DNA from: Cyanobium sp. Cruz-8D1
GTDB lineage: Bacteria > Cyanobacteriota > Cyanobacteriia > PCC-6307 > Cyanobiaceae
Assembly (NCBI RefSeq): GCF_024345975.1
Contig: NZ_JAGQCD010000005.1
Coordinates: forward strand, 97,279 to 161,278
Length of the DNA stretch: 64,000 nt
Direction of reading: 5' to 3'
Shown here: positions 18,504-28,075 of the stretch, piece after piece
Layout: the number at the start of each line of letters is the position of its first letter
Position numbering within the stretch: position 1 is the stretch's first letter
Position numbers and translations under genes: made by a program
Notes under the pieces: model-generated
Told to the model about the DNA's origin: nothing
The model's database searches: none
Seen by the model: the letters and a program-made list of their open reading frames with translations, nothing else

Positions 18504-20669
18504 TCACGCCCCCAGGCGGGCGAAGTCGGCGAGCACGGCGGCCTGGTTGCGCAGCACGGCCAGGAGCCGCAACCGGTTGCGGCGCACCTCCGGTTCCTCA
18601 CACATCACCATGACGCTGTCGTCGCCATCGAAGAAGGCGGCCAGGGTGGCGCCGCTCTCCCCCAGCAAACGGGCGAGGGGCTCGTAGCGGGCGGTTCCGG
18701 TGGCGGCGGCATGCAGGGCCAATCGCTGCAGCACCGCCAGCACGGCCGCCTCACTGGGGGAACCGAAGAGCTTCGGGTCCACCACGCCAGCCGGGCTGAG
18801 CACGTCAGCGGCCAGATCGGCGTGTTCGGCCAGGCGGGAGGCCCGTTGCACCACCGCCTGCACCAGGGGCAAGCGCTCCTCCAGGCGCAGGCGCCGCAAC
18901 AGGTCCACCCGGGCCCTGGCATCGGCCGGATCCCGCAACAGCCGCTCAAGCGAAACGCCCTCACCGGCCACGGCCTGCACCAGATCGGCGCTGAAGCCCT
19001 CCTCCTCCAGCAGGCTGGCGAGGCGCTGACGCAGGAAGTCGAGCAGGTCGGACGCCAAGACCAGTGGCTCGACCGCCAGGGCGGGCAGCAGGCCCTGCCA
19101 ATGGGCCGTCGCTTCGGCCATCACAGCCACCAGATCGAGCGACCAGCACCGTTCCCAGAGGATCTGCAGCACGCCGTTACCGGCACGGCGCAGGGCATAG
19201 GGGTCGGAGGAGCCGCTGGGCCTCTCCCCCCTGGCGAAGATGCTGAGTAGCAGCTCCAGTCGCTCGGCCAGGGCCAGCAGGGCGCCCGCCTCCGAACTCG
19301 GCAGAGCATCGCCGGCCCCACGGGGCTGGTAGTGCTCCAGCACCGCCAGGGCCACGGCGCGAGTTTCCCCCTCCGCCAGCAGGTATTTGGCCCCCATGAT
19401 CCCCTGCAACTCCGGGAATTCCCCCACCATCTGGCTGACCAGGTCGTGCTTGCAAAGGGGAGCGGCCCGGCGGGCGGCGCTGGCCGCCTCCTCGCCGATC
19501 GGCAGGTGGCGGCCAAGCTGACCGGCCAGCCAGGCGAGACGCCGGCTGCGGTCGGCCAGACTTCCCAGCCCTTCGGCAAAGGTGACCCGGTCGAGGGCTT
19601 CCACCCGCTCGGCACTGCTCTGACGGCGATCCGCCGCCAGGAAGAAAGCCGCGTCCGCCAGCCGCGCCCGCAGCACCCGCTCGTTGCCGCGGCGGATCGT
19701 CTCGGCGGCGGCGTCCAGACCATTGGAGATGCACAGGAAGCGCGGCAGCAGCACCGACTCCGCCACCAGGGCGAGGGGATCGCCCGTGGCCCCCGAGAAC
19801 CGCAGGGGCACATAGCGCTGGTGGGAACGCATCACCGTGCTGAGCACCTCCGGAGGCAGAGCCAGATAGGCGCTGTCGATACGGCCCTCGATCAAGCGGG
19901 GGGATTCCACCAGGTCGACCAGTTCGTCGAACAGCGCCTCGGGCAGATCCAGTTCGGCCCCGACCCGCTCGGCGGCCGCCTCCAGCTCAAGGCGAATCCT
20001 CTGTCCCCTGGCCTCCCGGTCGACCTGTACGTCGGCGGCCTCCAGGGTGGCGGCGTAGGCCCCGGCGGAGGGGATCGACACGGCTCCTTGATGCAGACGA
20101 TGGCCACGGCTGAGGCGGCCGCTGCTCAGGGGCGGATCCACATCAGTGAGCTGCAGCGGAACCACCGCCCCATCCAGCAGCGCCACCAGCCAGCGCAGGG
20201 GCCGGCTGAAGCGGCCGTCGCCATCGCCCCAGCGCATGAAGCGCCGTCCCTGCAGGGAGCGGATCCAGCCGGGGATGCAGCCGGCCAGCACCGCCTCGGC
20301 GGAGCGGCCGGCCTCAGTGGTACGGGCGAACACGAAGGGACCCTTGTCGGTGTCGCGGATCTCCAGCTGCTCCGGCCCGCAGCCGCAACGGCGGGCGAAG
20401 CCCAGAGCGGCCTGGGTGGGCTGGCCATCACGGAACGCCTGCTGGGCCGGCGGACCCTTACGGTCCTCGACCAGATCCTGCTGGCGGTCGGGCAAACCGG
20501 CGATGGTCACCGCCAACCGACGGGGGGTGCCGCTGGCTCTGAGGCTGTCCCAGGACAGGCGGGCCTCCTGCAGATCCCTGGCCACGATCGCCTCCAGCTG
20601 GGGCTGGGCCAGGCGAACGAAATCGGCCGGTAGTTCCTCGGTTCCGATCTCCAGAAGAAAGGTGGCCAT
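18504..20669 (-). CDS. glyS: Glycyl-tRNA synthetase beta subunit
   Basis: Beta chain of the alpha2beta2 bacterial-type glycyl-tRNA synthetase, needed for tRNA recognition. I place the start at ATG 20669 (MATFLLEIGTEELPADFVRL), giving 721 residues; the frame is open to 20822 but the family always begins with this LLEIGTEELP strand. The segment PEVLSTVMRSHQRYVPLRF and the HD-domain region with LGSLADRSRRLAWLAGQLG are typical, and the C-terminal part resembles the anticodon-binding domain. It is divergent from sir (107-base gap). The glyQ alpha subunit is not in this window. Confidence 0.96.
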   Translation of the reverse strand: MATFLLEIGTEELPADFVRLAQPQLEAIVARDLQEARLSWDSLRASGTPRRLAVTIAGLPDRQQDLVEDRKGPPAQQAFRDGQPTQAALGFARRCGCGPEQLEIRDTDKGPFVFARTTEAGRSAEAVLAGCIPGWIRSLQGRRFMRWGDGDGRFSRPLRWLVALLDGAVVPLQLTDVDPPLSSGRLSRGHRLHQGAVSIPSAGAYAATLEAADVQVDREARGQRIRLELEAAAERVGAELDLPEALFDELVDLVESPRLIEGRIDSAYLALPPEVLSTVMRSHQRYVPLRFSGATGDPLALVAESVLLPRFLCISNGLDAAAETIRRGNERVLRARLADAAFFLAADRRQSSAERVEALDRVTFAEGLGSLADRSRRLAWLAGQLGRHLPIGEEAASAARRAAPLCKHDLVSQMVGEFPELQGIMGAKYLLAEGETRAVALAVLEHYQPRGAGDALPSSEAGALLALAERLELLLSIFARGERPSGSSDPYALRRAGNGVLQILWERCWSLDLVAVMAEATAHWQGLLPALAVEPLVLASDLLDFLRQRLASLLEEEGFSADLVQAVAGEGVSLERLLRDPADARARVDLLRRLRLEERLPLVQAVVQRASRLAEHADLAADVLSPAGVVDPKLFGSPSEAAVLAVLQRLALHAAATGTARYEPLARLLGESGATLAAFFDGDDSVMVMCEEPEVRRNRLRLLAVLRNQAAVLADFARLGA

Positions 20670-20776
20670 GCGGGGGGGCGGGCAGGACGCGACTGTATGC
20701 AAAGGAGGGAGATGGCGATCAGCGCCAGCGAACCGATCCATCCCGTTCGCTAGTTTCGTTCGACCAACCCTTCTGC

Positions 20777-22552
20777 ATGCCGATGTCCTCGACGACGGTC
20801 GCCGACAGCACGTCGCTCCCATCGGCCTCCCCCGCTACCCCCCCCACCAAACAGGAGGCGCTCAAAGCCGGCAGTGGCCATCTGCATGATCCCCTGGCCG
20901 CCGAGCTTGGCAATGCGCTGCCCAGCTTCACCGATCCCGCCGTCCAGATCCTCAAGTTCCACGGCAGTTACCAGCAGGACGACCGGGACAACCGTCGCAA
21001 GGGGGTCGAGAAGGACTGGCAGATGATGCTGCGGCTTCGGAATCCCGGCGGGCGCATTCCCACCTCTCTGTATCTGGCCCTTGATTGCCTCGCCGATCGG
21101 CTGGGCAACGGCACCCTGCGCATCACCACCCGCCAGGCCTTCCAGATGCACGGCGTTCAGAAGACCGACCTCAAGGAAGTGATCGGCGGCATCGTGCGGG
21201 CCCTTGGCTCGACGCTTTCGGCCTGTGGAGATATCAATCGCAACGTGATGGCCCCGGCCGCTCCCTTCGAGCGGGATGGCTACCCGGAGGCCCGTCTGCT
21301 GGCGGATCAGATCGCCGACCTGCTGGCGCCCCAGGCGGCCGAGGGGTCCTATCTGGACCTCTGGGTGGACGGTGACCTGAGCTACCGCATCAAGCCCAAA
21401 GGGCCCGTGAAGAAGGCGCGACGCCTGCAGGAGAGCGGTGCTGTGTTCAGTGGCGATGCGGCCGAACCGCTCTACGGCGCCACCTACCTGCCCCGCAAGT
21501 TCAAGGTCGCCGTCACCGTTCCCGGTGACAACTCCGTCGATCTGCTGACCCAGGACATCGGCCTGGTGCTGTTCAGTGATCCCTCCGGCCGGCCGCTGGG
21601 TTGCAACGTCTACGTCGGTGGGGGCATGGGGCGGACCCACAACAAGGAGGAAACCTTCGCCCGCACGGCCGATCCCCTCGGTTATGTGGCCGCCGGCCAT
21701 GCACTGGAACTGGTGCAGGCGATCGTGGCCCTGCAGCGCGACCACGGCGACCGCGAACAGCGCCGCCATGCCCGGATGAAGTATCTGATCCACGACCGTG
21801 GTGTGGACTGGTTCAAAACCGAACTGGGTCGTTACTTTCCCCATCCGATCAAGGGGATGCGCCGCGAACCGACCGCCGTCCTCACCGACTACCTGGGTTG
21901 GCACCGCCAGTCCCCGGGCCTGTGGTTCGTGGGTCTGCCCGTGCTCTGCGGACGCCTGCAGGGGGACCTCAAGACCGGCCTGCGCCGGTTGATCGAGACC
22001 TACCAGCTGGAGGTGCGGCTCACCCCCAACCAGGACCTGCTGCTCTGCAACATCGGCAGCGCCCAGCGGGTGTCGGTGCGGCAGGCCCTGGCGGAGCTTG
22101 GCCTCACCAGCCCTGAGGCCCCGCCCCCCCTGGCGCGTCACGCCCTGGCCTGCCCGGCCCTGCCCCTCTGCGGCCTGGCCGTCACCGAGGCCGAGCGGGT
22201 CCTCCCCGATGTGCTCGCCCGCCTCGACGCCCTGCTGGAGCGCCTGGCGATCAGCAAGCCGCTCCTGGTGCGCATGACGGGCTGTCCCAACGGCTGCGCC
22301 CGCCCCTACATGGCCGAGATCGGCTTGGTCGGGAGCGCTGTGGACACCTACCAGCTATGGCTCGGTGGTAGCCATGGCCTCACGCGTCTGGCCAGGCCCT
22401 ACCTGGAGAAAATGCCCCTGGAGAAGCTGGAAGCGACCCTGGAGCCCCTGCTGACGGCCTGGCGCGACGAGGGCGGCCCCCGTAGTCGCTTCGGCGACTT
22501 CACTGACCGGCTCGGTGACCAACGGGTCAGCGAGCTGCTCTCCCCTGCCTGA
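20777..22552 (+). CDS. sir: Ferredoxin-sulfite reductase
   Basis: Six-electron reduction of sulfite to sulfide in assimilatory sulfur metabolism, with electrons from ferredoxin. The protein has 591 residues, with a variable Ser/Pro/Thr-rich N-terminus of about 30 residues, duplicated nitrite/sulfite reductase half-domains (GRIPTSLYLALDCLADRLG; LRITTRQAFQMHGVQK) and the siroheme-[4Fe-4S] cysteines as C-x5-C in ACPALPLCGLA and C-x3-C in TGCPNGCARPYMAEIGLVG. Sulfite rather than nitrite reductase is suggested by MHGVQK and by the absence of nitrate genes. Start ATG 20777. Confidence 0.94.
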   Translation: MPMSSTTVADSTSLPSASPATPPTKQEALKAGSGHLHDPLAAELGNALPSFTDPAVQILKFHGSYQQDDRDNRRKGVEKDWQMMLRLRNPGGRIPTSLYLALDCLADRLGNGTLRITTRQAFQMHGVQKTDLKEVIGGIVRALGSTLSACGDINRNVMAPAAPFERDGYPEARLLADQIADLLAPQAAEGSYLDLWVDGDLSYRIKPKGPVKKARRLQESGAVFSGDAAEPLYGATYLPRKFKVAVTVPGDNSVDLLTQDIGLVLFSDPSGRPLGCNVYVGGGMGRTHNKEETFARTADPLGYVAAGHALELVQAIVALQRDHGDREQRRHARMKYLIHDRGVDWFKTELGRYFPHPIKGMRREPTAVLTDYLGWHRQSPGLWFVGLPVLCGRLQGDLKTGLRRLIETYQLEVRLTPNQDLLLCNIGSAQRVSVRQALAELGLTSPEAPPPLARHALACPALPLCGLAVTEAERVLPDVLARLDALLERLAISKPLLVRMTGCPNGCARPYMAEIGLVGSAVDTYQLWLGGSHGLTRLARPYLEKMPLEKLEATLEPLLTAWRDEGGPRSRFGDFTDRLGDQRVSELLSPA

Positions 22553-22597
22553 TCCCGGCCGATCGGTTCTTCGGACCGACCCGGGAGACCGCTTACG

Positions 22598-23053
22598 GTG
22601 AGGTCTTTCAGAATTGCGCGCATGCGGAGCTCTGTGGCCGCTGCCCTTCAGCCCCTGCTCCGCCCCCTCCTCTGCGGGGTGTTGCTTGGTCTGCTGCCTG
22701 GGGCTGGCGGGGCCAACGAGGCGGCAGAGCGACCCAACCCACCGCAGTCGCCTGTCAGGTACTTCGATTCAGACCCCCAGGCCTGCAATCCGGAGGCGAT
22801 CAGCGCCTCCTACAAGAGCCAGCTGCTGCCCTTCGCCGACCAGAGCCCCGAAGTGCTGGCCAAATTGCGCCGGGTGCAGGACGACATGACCCTGGCCAGC
22901 CTCAAACGCTGCGTTCAGAAAGGTCTGCTGACCCGTCCCCAGGCCAGCGTTCTGTTCCGGGAACTGGGCCTGACCCTGCCTGGCACGGTCATCCCCGTGG
23001 CCGGCGGCGCTGCACCCCCCACCCGTCAACCCTCCCCGGCGACGGCGCCGTAA
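22598..23053 (+). CDS. Secreted hypothetical protein
   Basis: I do not recognise a family. The protein has 151 residues from GTG 22598 (a GGGAG sits about 11 bases before) or 143 from ATG 22622. It opens with a basic region and a hydrophobic stretch (LLRPLLCGVLLGLLPGAGG), consistent with a signal peptide cleaved near GANE. The mature part is helical, contains two cysteines (DPQACNPEAISASYKSQLLP and LASLKRCVQKGLLTRPQ) that could form a disulfide, and ends in a Pro/Ala/Thr tail. It overlaps the convergent VanX-like gene by 28 bases. Confidence 0.7.
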   Translation: MRSFRIARMRSSVAAALQPLLRPLLCGVLLGLLPGAGGANEAAERPNPPQSPVRYFDSDPQACNPEAISASYKSQLLPFADQSPEVLAKLRRVQDDMTLASLKRCVQKGLLTRPQASVLFRELGLTLPGTVIPVAGGAAPPTRQPSPATAP

Positions 23054-23733
23054 AGAGCCAGCGGCTCCTGGCTTCGCCAGGCCCAGAGCTGGTCGCCGTG
23101 GCTGAAATGCCACCATTCATTCGGGTGCTGGGCAAAGCCCGCCGCTCCCATCACCGCCGCCAAAAGGCGCCGGCGAGCGTGCCAGTCGGCGGCCTCGCTG
23201 CCCGGCGAGGCCGCGGCGTAGTGGTCGGGATGGGAGATCATCCCGATCGCGTCAATCTCCCCGCCCATCGCCAAGGGCCGGCCGTCGGCCTCGGCCAGGG
23301 TGAGATCCACCGCAGCACCGGTGCTGTGGGGTGGAGGAGTGGCCGGATCGCTGCTCGGCGGTGCCCAGAAACGATCCACTTCTGCCGCTACGGCCGCCTG
23401 GGCGTCCCCGCCGGCATCGGGATCGAGGCCCCGCTCCCGGCAGGCCGCACGGAACGCGTGGCGGACCATGAACGCCTGGACCGCGATGGGGCGCCAGGCA
23501 TCAAAGATGGCCAGCCGCCATTGGGGTTGTTGCTGCTGGAGCAGGGCCTGGGCCGTCTCCAGCCGGGTGATCACCGCGCGGCGCAGCCGGAACGGACTGG
23601 CGCCAGCGCCATAGGGCGCCCCCAGCACCTGATAGGGATGGGGTTCCAGGCGCCACAGCGCCGCCGGCAGGTCGCCCAGGGGCTCGCCAGCGTCGTCGAT
23701 GGGGATCGGACTCCAGGGGCGCAGGGGGGGCAT
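23026..23733 (-). CDS. D-alanyl-D-alanine dipeptidase (VanX/DdpX-like, M15D)
   Basis: Zinc dipeptidase predicted to hydrolyse free D-Ala-D-Ala, recycling peptidoglycan precursors. The 235-residue protein has the M15D zinc site in HSTGAAVDLTLAEADG (His and Asp ligands) and EWWHFSHGDQLWAW (Glu base and His ligand), plus the substrate-contact arginine region LAIFDAWRPIAVQAFM. No signal peptide is apparent, suggesting cytosolic action. It is 34 bases downstream of recG on the same strand, so it ends the rpsB-tsf-recG string. No VanA/VanH partners occur, so a resistance role is unlikely. Confidence 0.92.
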   Translation of the reverse strand: MPPLRPWSPIPIDDAGEPLGDLPAALWRLEPHPYQVLGAPYGAGASPFRLRRAVITRLETAQALLQQQQPQWRLAIFDAWRPIAVQAFMVRHAFRAACRERGLDPDAGGDAQAAVAAEVDRFWAPPSSDPATPPPHSTGAAVDLTLAEADGRPLAMGGEIDAIGMISHPDHYAAASPGSEAADWHARRRLLAAVMGAAGFAQHPNEWWHFSHGDQLWAWRSQEPLALYGAVAGEG

Positions 23734-23767
23734 GGCTGGGGAGACCGCCTCGGTTCGCTGTCCTGGC

Positions 23768-26251
23768 TCAATTCAACTGGGCCGCCTCCACTGAACGGCG
23801 GCGCTGGGCTTCCAGGGCCTCGCGCAGCTGGGGGTGGCGTTCCAGGGCCGGATCCACCGCCAGGAACCGCTGCGCCGCCGACCGGGCCTCCTCCAGCACG
23901 GCACCGTCGTCACTGAGGCTGGCCAGGGCCAGGTCCGGCAATCCCGACTGGCGGGTGCCGAGCACCTGGCCGGGACCACGCAGCCGCAGGTCCATCTCGG
24001 CGATCTCGAAGCCGTCGCCACTGCGGGCCAGCAACTCCAGCCGTTGGCGGGCCATGGCGTTGTCGCCTTCGTGCAGCAGCAGGCAATGGGAGGCGGCGGC
24101 GCCCCGGCCGACCCGGCCGCGCAGCTGGTGCAGCTGGGCCAGACCGAAGCGCTCAGCATGCTCGATCACCATCACACTCGCCTCCGGCACGTCCACCCCC
24201 ACTTCCACCACCGTGGTGGACACCAGCACCTGGGAGCGCCCCTCCTGGAAGGCGCTGATGGCCCGCTGCTTCTCCTCGCCGGTCATGCGTCCGTGCAGCA
24301 GGCCCACCGTGAGCATGGGAAACACCTCCTCGTCGAGGTGGCGGTGCACCTCCACGGCGGAGCGCAGGTCGAGCTTCTCGGATTCCTCCACCAGGGGCAG
24401 CACCACGTAGGCCCGCTGGCCCTTGGCCACCTCCTGGCGCACGAGCTCCCAGGCGCCGGGGCGCTCCGAACCCCGCAGCAGGCGGGTGCGGATCGGGGTG
24501 CGACCCGGCGGCAGTTCATCGATCTGGCTGATGTCCAGATCGCCGTGGATCGAGAGGGCCAGGGTGCGGGGGATCGGGGTGGCGGTCATGGTGAGCAGGT
24601 GGGGCTGCAGCCCCTTGGCCAGGAGCCGATTGCGCTGACGCACACCGAAGCGGTGCTGCTCGTCCACCACCACCAGGCCGAGGCGATCGAACTGGACCGG
24701 ATCCTCGAGCAGGGCGTGGGTGCCCACCAGCAGGTTCACCTGCCCGTTGGCCAGGTCCTGCAGCAGCTGGCGGCGACGGCGGGCTGGGGTGGAGCCGGTG
24801 AGCAGCTCAAGGCTGACGTTGAGCTGGGGCAGCCAGCCGGCCAGCTTGTGAAAGTGCTGAGCCGCGAGCACCTCGGTGGGCGCCATCAGGACCCCCTGGC
24901 AACCCGCCTGGATGGCACCCAGCAGGGCCGCCAGGGCCACCACCGTCTTGCCACTGCCCACGTCCCCCTGGACCAGCCGGGCCATGGGCTGGGGCCGCTC
25001 CATGTCGGCGCGGATCTCGGCCAGCACCCGGTTCTGGGCCCCGGTGAGCGGAAAGGGCAGCAGGGCGAGGAACCGGCTCACCAGGTCCTCGCCGCCACTG
25101 GGCAGCAGCAGCGGCAAGGCCGGTGAGCGACACAGGCGCTCACGCCGCTGGCCCAGGGCCAGCTGCAGCAGCAGGAACTCGTCGAACACCAGGCGGCGGC
25201 GACAGCGCTGCAGCTCCTCGCGGTCGGCGGGGCGATGCAGGCCCAGCAGGGCTTCGCCACGGCGCACCAGGCCCAGCTCCTGGCGCAGGGGCTCCGGCAG
25301 GGGATCGGGCCAGCGGCTCGCCGCCGGCAGCACCGCCGCGATGGCCCGGGCGAGGCGCTCGCCGCTGAGGCCCTCGGTGAGGGCATAGACGGGTACGAAG
25401 CGGCCGATCTGCTCCGATCGCAGCGGCGCCCCGGGGGTCTCCAGCACCTCCAGCAGGGGATCGGCAAAGCTGGGGCCGTAGGGACTCTCCTTCACCAGGC
25501 CGCTTACGGCCACCGTGGCCCCCAATGGGTAGAGCCGCTGCTGGGCTTTCAACCAGCCGGGGCTGCTGAAGCGGCGACCCGCAAAGAAGCGTGTCACCTT
25601 GAGGCGACCCGTGACGTCCTGGAGGTGCAGCTCCAGGATCGCCAGATTGGGGTTGCGGGGGCTGCCGAAGGCATGGCAGCGGCGCACCGTGGCCACGATG
25701 GTGGCGGTCCGCCCCGGCTCGAGGTCGGTGATCCGCACGAGATGGGCGTAATCGAGATAGTCGCGGGGGTAGTGGTGCACCAGGTCGCGCACCACCAGCA
25801 GGCCCAGGGCGGCGAGCCGGGTGGCGGTCTTCGGCCCGATGCCGGCCACCTCCGAAAGGGGGGTCTGGGCTGTGAGCCGGACGGCTCTACCCGTGCCTGC
25901 CCGCTCCGCCGCGGTGGGCGGCACCAACCGCAAGCGGGGGGGTGCCACCGGCAACACCTCCCGGCGGCGGCAACGCAGCTCGTGCAGGGCCTGCCGCAGC
26001 CGTCGCACCAGTGACTGGCGGGCCACCAGGCCAAGCTCTCCATAGGCGCCGAAGTCGCGGGCCAAGGCGGCCAGCCGCTGGCGCTCAGCGGCCTCCAGCC
26101 CCGCCACCGGAGCGGCGAGGCTGGCGACGACAAAGCCGCTGAAGCGGTCCCGCCGTCCCTGGAGATCGCCAAAGCCGGTATCGGCCTCGAGGCGACAGGC
26201 GAGCTGCAAGGGCGTGCACCAGGCGTCGACCGCCGAAGGGGAGGACGCCAT
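23768..26251 (-). CDS. recG: ATP-dependent DNA helicase RecG
   Basis: Branch-migrating helicase that remodels stalled replication forks and recombination intermediates. From ATG 26251 (MASSPSAVDAWCTPLQLACR) it has 827 residues; the frame runs open to 26743 but that part is antisense-like to the upstream gene. A cyanobacterial N-terminal extension of about 130 residues precedes the wedge/OB domain (VAGIGPKTATRLAALGL; LVHHYPRDYLDY). Helicase motifs follow: Walker A LVQGDVGSGKTVVALAALL, the DEQH box VVVDEQHRFGVRQR, motif III TMTATPIPRTLALS and motif VI HQLRGRVGRGAAASHC. It follows the acidic-linker protein gene by 26 bases. Confidence 0.96.
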   Translation of the reverse strand: MASSPSAVDAWCTPLQLACRLEADTGFGDLQGRRDRFSGFVVASLAAPVAGLEAAERQRLAALARDFGAYGELGLVARQSLVRRLRQALHELRCRRREVLPVAPPRLRLVPPTAAERAGTGRAVRLTAQTPLSEVAGIGPKTATRLAALGLLVVRDLVHHYPRDYLDYAHLVRITDLEPGRTATIVATVRRCHAFGSPRNPNLAILELHLQDVTGRLKVTRFFAGRRFSSPGWLKAQQRLYPLGATVAVSGLVKESPYGPSFADPLLEVLETPGAPLRSEQIGRFVPVYALTEGLSGERLARAIAAVLPAASRWPDPLPEPLRQELGLVRRGEALLGLHRPADREELQRCRRRLVFDEFLLLQLALGQRRERLCRSPALPLLLPSGGEDLVSRFLALLPFPLTGAQNRVLAEIRADMERPQPMARLVQGDVGSGKTVVALAALLGAIQAGCQGVLMAPTEVLAAQHFHKLAGWLPQLNVSLELLTGSTPARRRRQLLQDLANGQVNLLVGTHALLEDPVQFDRLGLVVVDEQHRFGVRQRNRLLAKGLQPHLLTMTATPIPRTLALSIHGDLDISQIDELPPGRTPIRTRLLRGSERPGAWELVRQEVAKGQRAYVVLPLVEESEKLDLRSAVEVHRHLDEEVFPMLTVGLLHGRMTGEEKQRAISAFQEGRSQVLVSTTVVEVGVDVPEASVMVIEHAERFGLAQLHQLRGRVGRGAAASHCLLLHEGDNAMARQRLELLARSGDGFEIAEMDLRLRGPGQVLGTRQSGLPDLALASLSDDGAVLEEARSAAQRFLAVDPALERHPQLREALEAQRRRSVEAAQLN

Positions 26252-26277
26252 CCCCCCCTGGCCGGCAGAGGGCCCGG

Positions 26278-27366
26278 TCAGTCGCTCGGGATCGATGGGG
26301 GGCGGATGTCCTGCAGCCAAAGCTGTTCGGCCTGATGGATCCGCGACCTCCGTTGAAGGCGGCGGAACTGCTGGGCCATTCTGCGAACCTCCTGGCGATG
26401 CTGCTGCAGACGCCGCCGGCACGTCCGCAGGCGGGGTTCCTCCAGTTCCAGCTCCACAGCCCGCAGCAACACCGCCATGGTCTGGGTCTGGGAGGAGCGG
26501 CTGGGGCCGAATGGCAGGGGCAGCCGCATCAGGTTGGCGGGGGCGGCCATGGTCTCCAGCTGGCCGTCCAGGAACGCATCCAGCAGGCTCACCGGCAGCA
26601 GGCTGCTGCTGACACCGCACCGCAGCAACTCCACATTGATGGCATGGGACAGGTTGCGGAGCCGCCGGCCCAGGGCCAGTTCCATGCCGTCCATCCAGCG
26701 GAGCACCTGCTCGGGATCCTCCGGCAGCCGGCCGGCCTGCCACAGGGAGCGATCGTCTGTCGACGCAGGCTCGTCATCGTCATCGTCGTCCTCGTCCTGC
26801 TCCAGCGCCTGGTCCTCGGGCTGTGCGTCCCCATCGGCGTCCTCGTCGGCCGCATCCTCGTCTTCGGAAGAGGTGTCAGCCCCACGGCCCAACGCCCCCA
26901 ACAGAAAGGAGGCTCCGGTCAGGGGTGGCGCCATGGCGATCTGAACCGACCCTGGCGGCAGAGAGCCTGGGTCCGGGGAGCGATCGCTGGTCTCTCCATT
27001 CCAGGACAGCTCCTCCAGGAGCTGCTGCCGGTCGTGACGCTCGCGTCGCTCCTGCTCACGGGAGATCTGGGCGGCGAGGATCACCAGCTGCTCCACCGTC
27101 AGCAAACTGGAGCAGCGACTCACAAGCTCCCCGATCTGGTCAAGCAGCAGGCGACGGCGTTCGACAGGCAGCGCGACGTAGCGCTGGGGGTGAACCTGGG
27201 TGGCGAGATGGAAGCAGGCCTGCTGCACCCGCTGGGGCAGCACCTGACGCAGCACCTGGAGGTACAGGGCCACATGGCGATAGAGCTCCGGGTTCGACTG
27301 CGTCAGCTGCCGGATCAGCTGACGCAGCTGACCCGGCAGATCGATGGCGTCGGACGGTTCGCTCAA
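26278..27366 (-). CDS. Conserved hypothetical protein with long acidic linker
   Basis: No functional family recognised; a gene of this kind sits between tsf and recG in picocyanobacteria. The frame is open to 27519, inside tsf, so I prefer the TTG at 27366, ten bases after the tsf stop (MSEPSDAIDLPGQLRQLIRQ), giving 362 residues. The N-terminal half is helical (LRQVLPQRVQQACFHLATQV; LVILAAQISREQERRE). Around the middle (minus-strand coding of about 26765-26880) lies a strongly acidic low-complexity linker with a run of six aspartates. A second helical, arginine-rich domain follows (LGRRLRNLSHAINVELLR; C-terminal RRRLQQHRQEVRRMAQQFRR). Confidence 0.75.
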   Translation of the reverse strand: MSEPSDAIDLPGQLRQLIRQLTQSNPELYRHVALYLQVLRQVLPQRVQQACFHLATQVHPQRYVALPVERRRLLLDQIGELVSRCSSLLTVEQLVILAAQISREQERRERHDRQQLLEELSWNGETSDRSPDPGSLPPGSVQIAMAPPLTGASFLLGALGRGADTSSEDEDAADEDADGDAQPEDQALEQDEDDDDDDEPASTDDRSLWQAGRLPEDPEQVLRWMDGMELALGRRLRNLSHAINVELLRCGVSSSLLPVSLLDAFLDGQLETMAAPANLMRLPLPFGPSRSSQTQTMAVLLRAVELELEEPRLRTCRRRLQQHRQEVRRMAQQFRRLQRRSRIHQAEQLWLQDIRPPSIPSD

Positions 27367-27376
27367 CGACTCAGGA

Positions 27377-28036
27377 TCAGGCGGCCGAGCCCATCGCCGC
27401 CACTTCCGCGGCGAAGTCGGACTGCTCGACCTCGATGCCCTCGCCGAGGGTGTAACGGGTGAAGCGGCGCACGCGGATGTTTTCGCCGGTCTTGCCGGCG
27501 GCCGACTTGACCATCTCACCCACCGTCTGGGTGTTGTCGCGGATGAAAGGCTGGTCCATCAGGGCCAGTTCCTTGAGGCGCTTGCCGATGCGCCCGGCCA
27601 CGATCTTGACCTTCATCTCCTCCTTCTTGCCGGCGAGGTCGTCGCGTCCCATCTCGATGGACTTCTCGCGCTCCGCCACTTCGGGAGGGATATCGTCGGT
27701 GGAGACGTACTCCACGTTGGGGCAGGCGGCGATCTGCATGGCCACGTTACGCACCAGCTCCTGGAAGAGCTCACCGCGGGCGACGAAATCGGTCTCGCAG
27801 TTCACCTCCACCAGCACCCCGACACGGGCACCGGTGTGGATGTAGCTGCCGACGGCCCCTTCGGCCGCCGTGCGGCCGGCCTTCTTCTCGGCGGTGGCGA
27901 TGCCCTTCTGGCGCAGCCATTCGGCGGCCTTGGTGGCATCCCCACCGGACTCGGTGAGGGCCTTCTTGCAGTCCATCATGCCCGCGCCGGTCTTGTCGCG
28001 CAGTTCCTTGACGAGCTTCGCTGTGATCTCAGCCAT
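27377..28036 (-). CDS. tsf: Translation elongation factor Ts
   Basis: Guanine-nucleotide exchange factor for EF-Tu. The 219-residue length is the short cyanobacterial/plastid form. The N-terminal UBA-like domain [20 protein letters not shown] and the EF-Ts signature [18 protein letters not shown] (seen here as [20 protein letters not shown]) are clear. Starts at ATG 28036. It is 39 bases downstream of rpsB, the universal rpsB-tsf arrangement. Confidence 0.98.
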   Translation of the reverse strand: MAEITAKLVKELRDKTGAGMMDCKKALTESGGDATKAAEWLRQKGIATAEKKAGRTAAEGAVGSYIHTGARVGVLVEVNCETDFVARGELFQELVRNVAMQIAACPNVEYVSTDDIPPEVAEREKSIEMGRDDLAGKKEEMKVKIVAGRIGKRLKELALMDQPFIRDNTQTVGEMVKSAAGKTGENIRVRRFTRYTLGEGIEVEQSDFAAEVAAMGSAA

Positions 28037-28075
28037 GGGTTGGGGAGGGAGGGAGGTCGGGAGGGAGAGAAGGGC

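Noticed and set aside
11752..23733. A vancomycin-resistance system from the VanY-like and VanX-like genes
   Set aside because: They are 10 kb apart in unrelated neighbourhoods, with no VanA ligase, VanH dehydrogenase or VanRS regulator; ordinary peptidoglycan turnover explains both.
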